Assembly: GCA_003133505.1 (NCBI GenBank)
Contig: PKXT01000141.1
Span: 1 to 5,715 of the forward strand
Direction of reading: 5' to 3'
Origin: Acidobacteriota bacterium
GTDB lineage: Bacteria; Acidobacteriota; Terriglobia; Acidiferrales; UBA7541
DNA length: 5,715 nucleotides
Positions 1 through 5,715 of the stretch are shown here, in pieces. The position numbers and the translations under genes are program-made. Position 1 is the first letter of the stretch. Every line of letters begins with the position of its first letter. The notes under the pieces are model-generated. The model was not told the origin of the DNA, did no database searches, and saw nothing but the letters and a program-made list of their open reading frames with translations.

Positions 1-1332
1 GTGTTCCGCAAGTGGGGCCTGGACGCGGTGGAGGTGGGGCACCTCATGCCTGGCGATCATCTGCGCGTGCTGGAAAATGGGCGCGTAGCAGCGGACATTC
101 CCGTGAATGCCATCGCCGAAGAGGCGCCTGTCTATCAGCGCCCTCTGGCGCCGCCGACAGGATCATCGGTCAGCAACGCGCGACCGGTTAATTTTGCAGA
201 CGACGCGCAAGATTTCACCGAGAACTTCGGCCAGCTTCTTGCGTCGCCCGCCGTGGCCTCCAAGCGATGGATTTTCGAGCAATACGACCACATGGTGCGC
301 ACCAATACGCTGGTGGGGCCCGGCGCGGGAGACGCAGCTGTGTTGCGCGTTAAGGGCACGTCAAAGGCATTGGCGCTGAGTGTGGCGGGTAATGGGCGCT
401 GGTGCCAACTTGCACCTCGCCTCGGCGCAATGCATGCGGTAACCGAAGCCGCGCGCAACGTTTCGTGCTCTGGCGCTCGTCCGTTGGCGGCCACCAATTG
501 CCTGAATTTTGGGAACCCCGAAAAGCCGGAAATCATGTGGCAGTTTAGTGAAGCGATTGACGGGATCGCGGAAGCTTGCACCGTGCTGGGCATTCCAATC
601 ACCGGCGGCAACGTCAGTTTCTATAATGAAACACTGGGCAAGGCCATTTACCCAACGCCTGTTCTAGGAGTCTTGGGACTGCTGGAGGATGCCACTCGTG
701 CTCTTGGAATGGCATTTCAGAGCGAAGGTGACGAGATTCTGCTTCTGGATGGCACTGAGCCGCCGATTTTTCGTCCCGGTGATGAGCCAGAGCATCAATG
801 GGCGCGGGAATTTTCTTCCTCTGAATATGTGCGAACCGTGCATTCCACGGTGGCCGGCGATCCTCCAGCAATTGACCTGCCCGCGGAGAAACGCCTTGGC
901 GAGTGTCTGAACGCTTTAGCCATCGCGGGCGTCGTTCGTTCCGCGCACGACCTCAGCGATGGGGGATTTGCGGTTGCATTGGCGGAATGTTGCTTCGCGT
1001 CAGCCCACGCAAGCTCTAGATTAAACTCCAGATCGAATCCCGACGCGGAATCTGAACTGGCCGCGCATGTGGCATTCGAAGGTTACGAACCCGCGGAATT
1101 CGCACTATTCGGTGAGCGCGGGGCGCGGGCCATTGTATCCGCTCCGGCTGAATTCCTTGCCCGGTTGTTCGAACTTACGGCACAATATAACGTTGGGACG
1201 AGGCAAGTCGGCAGAGTCACGCGGGGAGAATTCCGCATCCTATACAACAGGGGCACCGCGATCCGTGCGGATGTCAGGGACCTTCACCGCGTGTGGGCCG
1301 AATCTCTCGAACGAGCCATCCAGACGAAATGA
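1..1332 (+). CDS. purL: Phosphoribosylformylglycinamidine synthase subunit PurL (short type), C-terminal part, 5' end outside window
   Basis: PurL makes FGAM from FGAR, ATP and ammonia in de novo purine synthesis, in the cytoplasm. The frame is open from the left edge. The GTG at base 1 is an internal Val codon, because the first visible residues (FRKWGLDAVEVG) match the middle of short-type PurL. About 300 N-terminal residues are missing compared with the roughly 740-residue family. Visible motifs, numbered from base 1, are QYDHMV (94-99), VGPGAGDAAVLR (105-116), EAARN (149-153) with the Glu and Asn expected near the nucleotide metal site, NCLNFGNPEKPE (166-177), GGNVSFYNE (202-210), YPTP (217-220) and HDLSDGG (316-322). 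There is no C-terminal glutaminase domain, so PurQ and PurS partners are expected elsewhere. Two local oddities are an Ala at 129 in the GNGR segment and a Ser-rich stretch near 332-352. The stop codon overlaps the purF start. Confidence 0.96.
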   Translation: MFRKWGLDAVEVGHLMPGDHLRVLENGRVAADIPVNAIAEEAPVYQRPLAPPTGSSVSNARPVNFADDAQDFTENFGQLLASPAVASKRWIFEQYDHMVRTNTLVGPGAGDAAVLRVKGTSKALALSVAGNGRWCQLAPRLGAMHAVTEAARNVSCSGARPLAATNCLNFGNPEKPEIMWQFSEAIDGIAEACTVLGIPITGGNVSFYNETLGKAIYPTPVLGVLGLLEDATRALGMAFQSEGDEILLLDGTEPPIFRPGDEPEHQWAREFSSSEYVRTVHSTVAGDPPAIDLPAEKRLGECLNALAIAGVVRSAHDLSDGGFAVALAECCFASAHASSRLNSRSNPDAESELAAHVAFEGYEPAEFALFGERGARAIVSAPAEFLARLFELTAQYNVGTRQVGRVTRGEFRILYNRGTAIRADVRDLHRVWAESLERAIQTK

Positions 1333-2741
1333 ATCTTCATCGCCAAACGGTGGACGACAAGTTCCACGATGAATGCGGTGTCTTTGGCATCTTCGGGCAT
1401 CCCGAAGCCGCCAAGATGGCCTACCTGGGCCTTTACGCGTTGCAGCATCGCGGCCAGGAAGCCGCCGGAATCGCCGCAAGCAACGGCCTTGACCTGCACG
1501 TTATTAAGGGCATGGGCTTGGCCGAAGACGTTTTCGATCCCCAGGCTCTCGCGCAGTTACCCGGCGATATTTCCATTGGACACACCCGCTACTCCACTGC
1601 GGGAGACGCCGGCCTGGCTAACGCTCAGCCCGTGGTTATTGACTGCAACAAGGGCAAACTGGCCATTGCCCACAACGGGAATTTAACCAACGCCATGGAA
1701 TGGCGCCGCCGCCTGGAGCACAAAGGGTCCATTTTCCAGACGACCAGCGATACAGAAGTAATTGTTCACCTCATCGCCAGGAGCCAGCAGCGCAATCTGC
1801 CGGGCGGCTTGGCGGACGCGCTAAATCAGGTAGAGGGCGCGTATTCGTTACTGGTCTGCACACGCGATGAACTCTATGCCGTGCGCGATCCTCGCGGATT
1901 TCGGCCGCTCAACCTCGGCCGCCTGGATGGCGCGTGGGTGGTCGCGTCGGAAACCTGCGCATTCGACTTAATCGGCGCGGAATATGTGCGCGAAATTGTG
2001 CCCGGAGAAATGCTGCGGATAAGCCGCTCGGGCGTGGAATCAATCCACTTCGCGCCGGAAAAACCCCATCAGTATTGCATCTTCGAGCACGTTTACTTTG
2101 CGCGGCCTGATAGCACCATCTTTGGGCGCTCGGTGAATGAGAGCCGCGAAAAACTAGGCGCGCTGCTGGCTCGTGAACATCCAATGGATGCTGATCTGGT
2201 CGTGCCGGTGCCGGATTCTGGCGTTCCGGCGGCAATTGGCTATGCGCGCGAAGCCGGTATCCCTTTCCAAATGGCATTGATCCGCAATCATTACATTGGA
2301 CGTTCCTTTATCGAACCGGCACAATCCATTCGCGACTTTAGCGTCCGCGTGAAGCTGAATCCCATTCGCGCTCTGCTGGAAGGTCAGCGGGTAATTTTGG
2401 TGGATGACTCCATCGTGCGCGGCACCACCAGCCAAAAAATTGTACGAATGGTACGCAATGCCGGAGCGCGTGAAGTCCATTTCCGCATTAGTTGTCCGCC
2501 AACCATTTCACCGTGCTATTACGGGATTGATACGCCTTCCCGGGACGAATTGATTGGCGCCCGGCTTACCGTAGAGCAAATACGCGAGTTTATCGGCGCG
2601 GATTCCCTGGGTTATCTTTCTCTTGAAAATCTCCGTAAGGGCGTCGGTGATACCGATGGCCATTTTTGCACATCGTGCTACACAGGGTCTTACCCGACCG
2701 AATTTGTCCAATTAGAAGTGGGAGCTCATCGTGACTGTTGA
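1329..2741 (+). CDS. purF: Amidophosphoribosyltransferase PurF, Fe-S type
   Basis: PurF catalyses the first committed step of purine synthesis: PRPP plus glutamine gives 5-phosphoribosylamine. I chose ATG 1329 (470 residues) because it forms an ATGA overlap with the purL stop and leaves a short propeptide before the conserved Cys. A GTG at 1293 in the same frame would only add 12 residues that read through purL. The N-terminal Ntn glutaminase domain shows the catalytic Cys16 (ECGVFGI), expected to be exposed by removal of 15 residues. It also has GHTRYST (84-90), HNGN (115-118) and SDTE (140-143). The C-terminal phosphoribosyltransferase domain has PVPDSG (293-298), RNHYIGR (319-325) and the PRPP loop VILVDDSIVRGTTS (355-368). 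Cys250, Cys396, Cys447 and Cys450 match the four [4Fe-4S] ligands of the Bacillus subtilis type, which suggests an oxygen-sensitive regulatory cluster. No strong Shine-Dalgarno is visible, so translation is probably coupled to purL. Confidence 0.98.
   Translation: MNLHRQTVDDKFHDECGVFGIFGHPEAAKMAYLGLYALQHRGQEAAGIAASNGLDLHVIKGMGLAEDVFDPQALAQLPGDISIGHTRYSTAGDAGLANAQPVVIDCNKGKLAIAHNGNLTNAMEWRRRLEHKGSIFQTTSDTEVIVHLIARSQQRNLPGGLADALNQVEGAYSLLVCTRDELYAVRDPRGFRPLNLGRLDGAWVVASETCAFDLIGAEYVREIVPGEMLRISRSGVESIHFAPEKPHQYCIFEHVYFARPDSTIFGRSVNESREKLGALLAREHPMDADLVVPVPDSGVPAAIGYAREAGIPFQMALIRNHYIGRSFIEPAQSIRDFSVRVKLNPIRALLEGQRVILVDDSIVRGTTSQKIVRMVRNAGAREVHFRISCPPTISPCYYGIDTPSRDELIGARLTVEQIREFIGADSLGYLSLENLRKGVGDTDGHFCTSCYTGSYPTEFVQLEVGAHRDC
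2720..2724 (+). promoter_or_regulatory. Ribosome binding site of lepB inside purF
   Basis: GGGAG lies 6 bases before the GTG at 2731, within the last codons of purF. It supports the GTG start and implies that lepB is translated from the pur transcript, by re-initiation or independent initiation beside the purF stop. Confidence 0.7.
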
Positions 2742-3408
2742 TTCGCATCCGTCAGCCCATCTGACGACCAACCAGAAAATTAAGCGCGAAATTGTTTCAT
2801 GGCTGTGGGTGATTCTCGCCTTCATGGTTATTGAAGGGTGCCTGGTACAGGCCCGCGTGATTCCCAGCGCTTCCATGGAGAATACGATTCTGATTGGCGA
2901 CCACGTGATCGTCAGCCGAATTGGTTACGATATTGGACTTCCCTTCACCATGTGGCATCACCCTCTCTGGCGCAATCCGCATCGCCAGCAGATTATCGTG
3001 TTCCGCGCCCCGCTCCCCGGCACGCCCGATTACATCAAGCGAGTAATCGCCATTCCCGGCGATGTCTTCGAAATTCGCGGTGGTGTTGTTTACATTAACG
3101 GGCAGCCCCTTCCTGAGCCATACCGGCTTGGAGTTCCCAACGGAATTGACAGTTATGGTCCTGTGACGATACCTCCGGGAAAATATTTTGCTATGGGCGA
3201 TAACCGCGACGATTCCTACGACAGCCGTTACTGGGGTTACGTTCCTCGCGAAAACATTCTAGGCACACCGCTCTTTATTTACATGTCCATTGATGCGCCC
3301 GAGGAAGTCTGGGATCCCGGCCATCTGGGCGAGCGCCTCGCTACTTACTTGAGCATTTTCATCCATCCCCGGGAGGTTCGCTGGAGCCGGCTTTTCCGTC
3401 CTTTCTAA
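2731..3408 (+). CDS. lepB: Signal peptidase I (LepB)
   Basis: This is a membrane-bound serine protease (S26 family) that removes signal peptides from exported proteins after Ala-X-Ala sites. It has 225 residues: a cytoplasmic N-terminus of about 22, one transmembrane helix (about 22-40, rich in Trp, Leu, Val and Ile), then the exported catalytic domain. The nucleophile is Ser48 in PSASMEN (45-51) and the general base is Lys103 in YIKRVIAIPGD (101-111). Their 55-residue spacing equals that of the Escherichia coli Ser90/Lys145 pair. GDHVIVSR (56-63) and the last box, MGDNRDDSYDSRYWG (155-169), are intact. Two deviations are Asn51 where SMEPT-type motifs have Pro, and HRQQ (84-87) where RGD usually precedes the IVF strand. 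The GTG start is supported by GGGAG 6 bases upstream and overlaps purF by 11 bases. purM follows after 33 bases. A housekeeping protease between two purine genes is functionally unrelated to its neighbours. Confidence 0.95.
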   Translation: MTVDSHPSAHLTTNQKIKREIVSWLWVILAFMVIEGCLVQARVIPSASMENTILIGDHVIVSRIGYDIGLPFTMWHHPLWRNPHRQQIIVFRAPLPGTPDYIKRVIAIPGDVFEIRGGVVYINGQPLPEPYRLGVPNGIDSYGPVTIPPGKYFAMGDNRDDSYDSRYWGYVPRENILGTPLFIYMSIDAPEEVWDPGHLGERLATYLSIFIHPREVRWSRLFRPF

Positions 3409-3441
3409 TCGCGCCCAGTGTCCTGCCGGCCGCTCTAACAC

Positions 3442-4488
3442 ATGCGCTATTCCGACGCAGGCGTGGATATTTCCCGGGCCAATCAAGCTAAGCAGCGAAT
3501 CCGCGCCCTGGCCACCCGGACTTTTTCCAAAGCTGTACTCGCCCCCATTGGCGGGTTTGGCTCACTCTATCACCTCGATAGGAAGCGTTGGCGTGATCCG
3601 GTCCTTGTCGCCAGCGCCGATGGCGTTGGCACGAAGCTGAAAATTGCTTTTGCCACTGGCATTCATTCCACTGTTGGCGCAGACATTTTGAACCATTGCG
3701 TCAATGACATCCTCACTCAGGGCGCCGAACCACTTTTCTTTCTGGACTACCTGGCCATGGGGCGCGTCGATCCCTCCACCGTTGCTCAGATCATTGAAGG
3801 CATGAGCCGGGCGGCGCGACGGGCTGGTTGCGCGCTGATTGGCGGTGAAACGGCGGAGATGCCGGATTTCTACGCGCAGAGCGAATACGATCTTGCGGGC
3901 TTTATCGTTGGCGTTGTGGATCGCCAACGGCGCCTGAATCCTGAACGCGTCGGCCACGGGGATTTGCTGATTGCACTTCCTTCCAGCGGTCTCCATACCA
4001 ATGGATATTCTCTGGCGCGCAAACTGGTGTTCGAGGCGGCGGGCCTGAAACCGCAAAGCTACGTGGCGGAAATCGGCAATAAAATCGGAGCGGAATTGCT
4101 CAAACCTCACCGTTGCTACTGGCCATTGCTGAAAACCGCTCTGCAAAAAGGCTGGCTTTCGGGTATGGCACACATTACCGGGGGTGGCATTACCGAAAAT
4201 CTGCCCCGCGCGCTGCCACGCAATGTCCGCGCGGTGGTAGACCTGAATTCGTGGAAGGCGCCACCAATTTTCCGCTATCTTGCGCGGCTGGGAAAAATCC
4301 CACAGGACGAATTGCTGCGGACCTTCAATCTCGGCGTGGGTATGATCCTTATCGTTCCTTCGCGGCACATCCGCAAATTGGAAGCCGATCTAAAGCGTCG
4401 CCGCGAAAAATTCCGGGTTATCGGCCGCATCGAGCGAACCAAACTTGGCGAACCGCACGTCTTTTATTCCGGCCAGCTCGATACCTAA
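3442..4488 (+). CDS. purM: Phosphoribosylformylglycinamidine cyclo-ligase (AIR synthetase) PurM
   Basis: PurM closes the imidazole ring, converting FGAM and ATP to aminoimidazole ribonucleotide, directly after the PurL step. It acts in the cytoplasm and is usually a dimer. The 348 residues match the family's usual length (about 345). Motifs in order: YSDAGVDI (3-10), ADGVGTKLKIA (59-69), HCVNDI (85-90), GAEPLFFLDY (94-103), GGETAEMP (134-141), SSGLHTNGYSL (181-191), HITGGGITENLPR (244-256) and NLGVGM (296-301). These are the ATP-binding and dimer-core signatures of the PurM/PurL/SelD/ThiL superfamily. In the usual LLxPTRxY segment this protein has LLKPHRCY (219-226). The ATG is certain as the first start, because an in-frame TAA lies two codons upstream at 3436-3438. 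No Shine-Dalgarno is visible before it, unlike lepB. The 33-base gap to lepB suggests co-transcription. Confidence 0.98.
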   Translation: MRYSDAGVDISRANQAKQRIRALATRTFSKAVLAPIGGFGSLYHLDRKRWRDPVLVASADGVGTKLKIAFATGIHSTVGADILNHCVNDILTQGAEPLFFLDYLAMGRVDPSTVAQIIEGMSRAARRAGCALIGGETAEMPDFYAQSEYDLAGFIVGVVDRQRRLNPERVGHGDLLIALPSSGLHTNGYSLARKLVFEAAGLKPQSYVAEIGNKIGAELLKPHRCYWPLLKTALQKGWLSGMAHITGGGITENLPRALPRNVRAVVDLNSWKAPPIFRYLARLGKIPQDELLRTFNLGVGMILIVPSRHIRKLEADLKRRREKFRVIGRIERTKLGEPHVFYSGQLDT

Positions 4489-4541
4489 CCAAAGCAACCC
4501 GCGAAGCGGTGGGGAAGCAGATACCCTGGAAAGTCACTGGA

Positions 4542-4556
4542 GCGCAAGCATTGCGC
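4542..4556. terminator. Weak hairpin between convergent genes, possible bidirectional terminator
   Basis: A perfect 6-base inverted repeat, GCGCAA/TTGCGC, with a 3-base loop lies in the 125-base spacer between the ends of purM and the opposite-strand gene. A second small hairpin (CCGC-GAA-GCGG) lies at 4499-4509. Neither is followed by a T-run on either strand, so they are not canonical intrinsic terminators. The call rests mainly on position between two convergent genes. Apart from these two hairpins I see nothing else in 4489-4613. Confidence 0.25.
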
Positions 4557-4613
4557 CTAACTTCGCCCGGAATAATGAGCCACGGGTGATGGACAGTCGT
4601 TCTGGTTAAGCGT

Positions 4614-5111
4614 CTATTGCGTCGTAGTCGGGCAATCCACCTCGGCCTTCCAGCTACCATCGCTCTGACGCGACCAAACTCCGACATACTTCCCCTTGGA
4701 TGTTCGCGCATGTCCCTGGCTGTCACTCCCTGTAAACAAATACTCGCCAATTTCGTAGGCCATATGGCCGTATCTGTCCGCCTGAACGTCCAAGGGCGAG
4801 AATTTCACCGCGAAGTTTGGGTCGGCCAGGGTTAGCTTCCACGATGCGCGAATGGCATCCGGGCCGCGCGCCAATGCTGCGCCGGGTATCAGCATTACGG
4901 CGTCTTGGGCGTAGAAGGATACGGTCCGATCTAGGTCCTTCGCCGTCACGGCGCTCTGCCATTCGGCATCCAGTGCGCGAATTTTTGCCTCGACGGCGTT
5001 TTGAACCATCATCTTCTTGGGCTTAGCCGTGGATTTCGTCTGTGCGGCCGCCGGACCTCCCGTGATGGCGAAAAGGGTAACCGCTGACAGAATCCTCAGT
5101 GTCTTATTCAT
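4614..5111 (-). CDS. Exported SnoaL/DUF4440-like (NTF2 fold) protein of unknown function
   Basis: This encodes a 165-residue protein. I chose the ATG at 5109-5111 because GAGGAGGA sits 8 bases before it and the protein then begins with a textbook Sec signal peptide. That peptide has a basic start (MNKTLR), a hydrophobic core (about 7-18) and an AAA-Q site with predicted cleavage after Ala23. An ATG at 5138 in the same frame has no ribosome site and would bury the signal. The mature part (about 36-160) resembles the DUF4440/SnoaL-like cone fold: LDAEWQSAVTAKDLDRTVSFY (47-67), DAVMLIPG (70-77), GPDAIR (83-88), MAYEIGEY (117-124) and GKYVGVWSRQSDGSWK (140-155). The family includes ketosteroid isomerase relatives, but most members have no known activity, so I assign no reaction. 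It is likely periplasmic or secreted after cleavage by signal peptidase I, possibly the LepB encoded nearby. It lies inverted between purM and purN. Confidence 0.88.
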   Translation of the reverse strand: MNKTLRILSAVTLFAITGGPAAAQTKSTAKPKKMMVQNAVEAKIRALDAEWQSAVTAKDLDRTVSFYAQDAVMLIPGAALARGPDAIRASWKLTLADPNFAVKFSPLDVQADRYGHMAYEIGEYLFTGSDSQGHARTSKGKYVGVWSRQSDGSWKAEVDCPTTTQ

Positions 5112-5118
5112 AGTTTCG

Positions 5119-5126
5119 TCCTCCTC
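5119..5126 (-). promoter_or_regulatory. Strong ribosome binding site of the DUF4440-like gene
   Basis: On the - strand this reads GAGGAGGA, a near-perfect Shine-Dalgarno, 8 bases before the ATG at 5111. It decides the start in favour of the signal-peptide form. It contrasts with purM and purN, which have no visible site. Confidence 0.85.
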
Positions 5127-5154
5127 AGTCGAAAACATTGGAAAATACTGGCAA
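5125..5154 (-). other. Possible leader mini-ORF ahead of the DUF4440-like gene
   Basis: On the - strand a GGAGGTGA motif (5163-5170) is followed after 8 bases by a TTG. From it nine codons (MPVFSNVFD if TTG is read as Met) run to a TGA that overlaps the Shine-Dalgarno of the next gene. The layout would fit translational coupling, but a TTG start and so short a frame could easily arise by chance. This is inference only. Confidence 0.15.
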
Positions 5155-5242
5155 AGTCTCGCTCACCTCCGCCTTGATCGTCAAGTGCTTAGGCTTCGCC
5201 CTGACACAGGATTCAACGGGCCTTCCTTAGCGCGCGAGCACT

Positions 5243-5270
5243 TTGCAATTTCCGCTTTTCCCCGGACAAT
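5243..5270 (+). promoter_or_regulatory. Candidate promoter of purN
   Basis: TTGCAA (5243-5248) and GACAAT (5265-5270) are separated by 16 bases. Each matches four of six bases of the sigma-70 -35 and -10 consensus. A start about 7 bases downstream would give a leader of roughly 45 bases before the purN ATG. The need for a promoter here comes from context: the gene to the left points away, so purN cannot be read from the purL-purM transcript without crossing an inverted gene. The match is weak and could be chance. Confidence 0.25.
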
Positions 5271-5322
5271 AGACGTCAATGAATACGGCGTTCCATCGCG
5301 GGTGCGCCACGGTGCCGCTCCA

Positions 5323-5715
5323 ATGCCTCACCAAATAGCAGTGCTTCTCAGCGGACGGGGATCGAATTTCGAGGCGCTGGCCGATGCGGCGTCAGACGGC
5401 CGAATCCCCCATGCGCGAATCGCGGTTGTGGTCAGTAATCATGAAGACGCGCCAGGCATTGAAAAAGCGCGCGCGCGCGGGATCCCGGCGGTCGCACTGC
5501 CGTCGAAAGGATTACAGCGCGAAGAGTTCGACCGCCAAGTGGTGGCAGTCCTCCGCCAACACGCTGTGGACTTGGTTTGTCTCGCGGGCTATATGCGCCT
5601 GCTCTCACGATATTTCGTGGCGGTGTTTCCGGGGCGCATACTGAATGTCCATCCGTCGCTGCTGCCCGCGTTTCCCGGCCTCGAATCGCAACGGCAGACG
5701 CTTGAGCACGGCGCG
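5323..5715 (+). CDS. purN: Phosphoribosylglycinamide formyltransferase PurN, N-terminal part, 3' end outside window
   Basis: PurN transfers a formyl group from 10-formyltetrahydrofolate to GAR, giving FGAR, the substrate of PurL. The frame runs from ATG 5323 to the right edge without a stop: 131 of the roughly 200-210 residues usual for the family. Motifs: IAVLLSGRGSNFEAL (5-19) with the phosphate-binding glycine loop, VVSN (36-39), LAGYMRLL (87-94) and ILNVHPSLLPAFPG (106-119), with Asn108 and His110 in the place of the catalytic Asn and His. The catalytic Asp, expected some 35 residues after that His, lies beyond the window. The ATG gives the usual short lead into the first beta strand. An in-frame GTG at 5302 is possible but adds nothing conserved. 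No Shine-Dalgarno is visible. It diverges from the DUF4440-like gene across 211 bases and probably has its own promoter. Confidence 0.95.
   Translation, partial: MPHQIAVLLSGRGSNFEALADAASDGRIPHARIAVVVSNHEDAPGIEKARARGIPAVALPSKGLQREEFDRQVVAVLRQHAVDLVCLAGYMRLLSRYFVAVFPGRILNVHPSLLPAFPGLESQRQTLEHGA

Noticed and set aside
1..3. GTG at the first base as the true start of purL
   Set aside because: The encoded residues match the middle of short-type PurL, so the gene continues beyond the left edge.
135..611. Open frame of 158 codons on the - strand across purL
   Set aside because: It is antisense to conserved PurL motifs and has no ribosome site or domain.
1293..1328. Upstream GTG start for purF adding 12 residues
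   Set aside because: It only reads through purL in another frame. The ATG at 1329 gives the ATGA overlap and a propeptide of plausible length before the catalytic Cys.
3562..4368. Long 268-codon open frame on the - strand across purM
   Set aside because: It lies wholly antisense to a strongly conserved gene, shows no recognisable domain, and is explained by codon bias of the + strand.
4542..4556. PurR-like operator, because CGCAA/TTGCG half-sites resemble the Escherichia coli purine operator
   Set aside because: The centre is 3 bases instead of 4, it lies between convergent gene ends with no promoter nearby, and the PurR of E. coli is not expected in this kind of organism.
5112..5138. Longer form of the exported protein starting at the ATG at 5138
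   Set aside because: There is no ribosome site before it, its first residues are acidic and would spoil the signal peptide, and its codons cover the strong Shine-Dalgarno of the inner start.
4541..5272. Possible direct repeats flanking the inserted gene (similar AGCGC...GAGCA/AAGCA and CCCGGA...AAT segments near 4541-4575 and 5229-5272)
   Set aside because: The resemblance needs several gaps and mismatches and does not form a clean duplication, so chance is the simpler explanation.
5384..5644. 86-codon + strand open frame near the right end
   Set aside because: It is an out-of-frame shadow of purN, whose own frame is open to the window edge and carries all the conserved motifs.

Overview
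The window is a piece of a bacterial chromosome dominated by de novo purine synthesis genes. In order it holds the 3' part of purL (cut by the left edge), purF, lepB (type I signal peptidase), purM, a small exported SnoaL/DUF4440-type protein on the opposite strand, and the 5' part of purN (cut by the right edge). Base composition is moderately GC-rich. The protein flavours (short-type PurL, Fe-S-type PurF, a LepB with Ser-Met-Glu-Asn instead of Ser-Met-Glu-Pro, and an exported DUF4440 protein) suggest an Acidobacteriota-like organism. This is an inference from family resemblance, not a measured assignment.

Left block, 1-4488, all on the + strand and very compact. The purL stop overlaps the purF start in an ATGA junction. 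The lepB GTG start lies inside the last codons of purF, an 11-base overlap with its own Shine-Dalgarno. purM follows lepB after 33 bases. This looks like one polycistronic transcription unit, purL-purF-lepB-purM, whose promoter lies left of the window.

Right block, 4489-5715. A 125-base spacer with weak hairpins separates purM from a convergent gene on the - strand. That gene encodes a 165-residue protein with a clear Sec signal peptide. It is followed by a 211-base divergent spacer and then purN, which has no stop before the window ends and so is easily missed. In many bacteria purM and purN are adjacent, so the inverted gene looks like an interruption that would force purN to have its own promoter.

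How the genes work together: PurF makes phosphoribosylamine from PRPP and glutamine. PurN formylates GAR, PurL converts FGAR to FGAM, and PurM closes the imidazole ring to AIR. PurD lies outside the window, as do the PurS and PurQ partners expected for a short-type PurL. LepB is unrelated to purines and removes signal peptides at the membrane; the DUF4440 protein is a plausible substrate. I found no mobile element, CRISPR array, RNA gene or evident new system. The points worth a second look are gene arrangement (lepB inside a pur operon, the inverted insert between purM and purN), a few motif deviations, and a possible leader mini-ORF.
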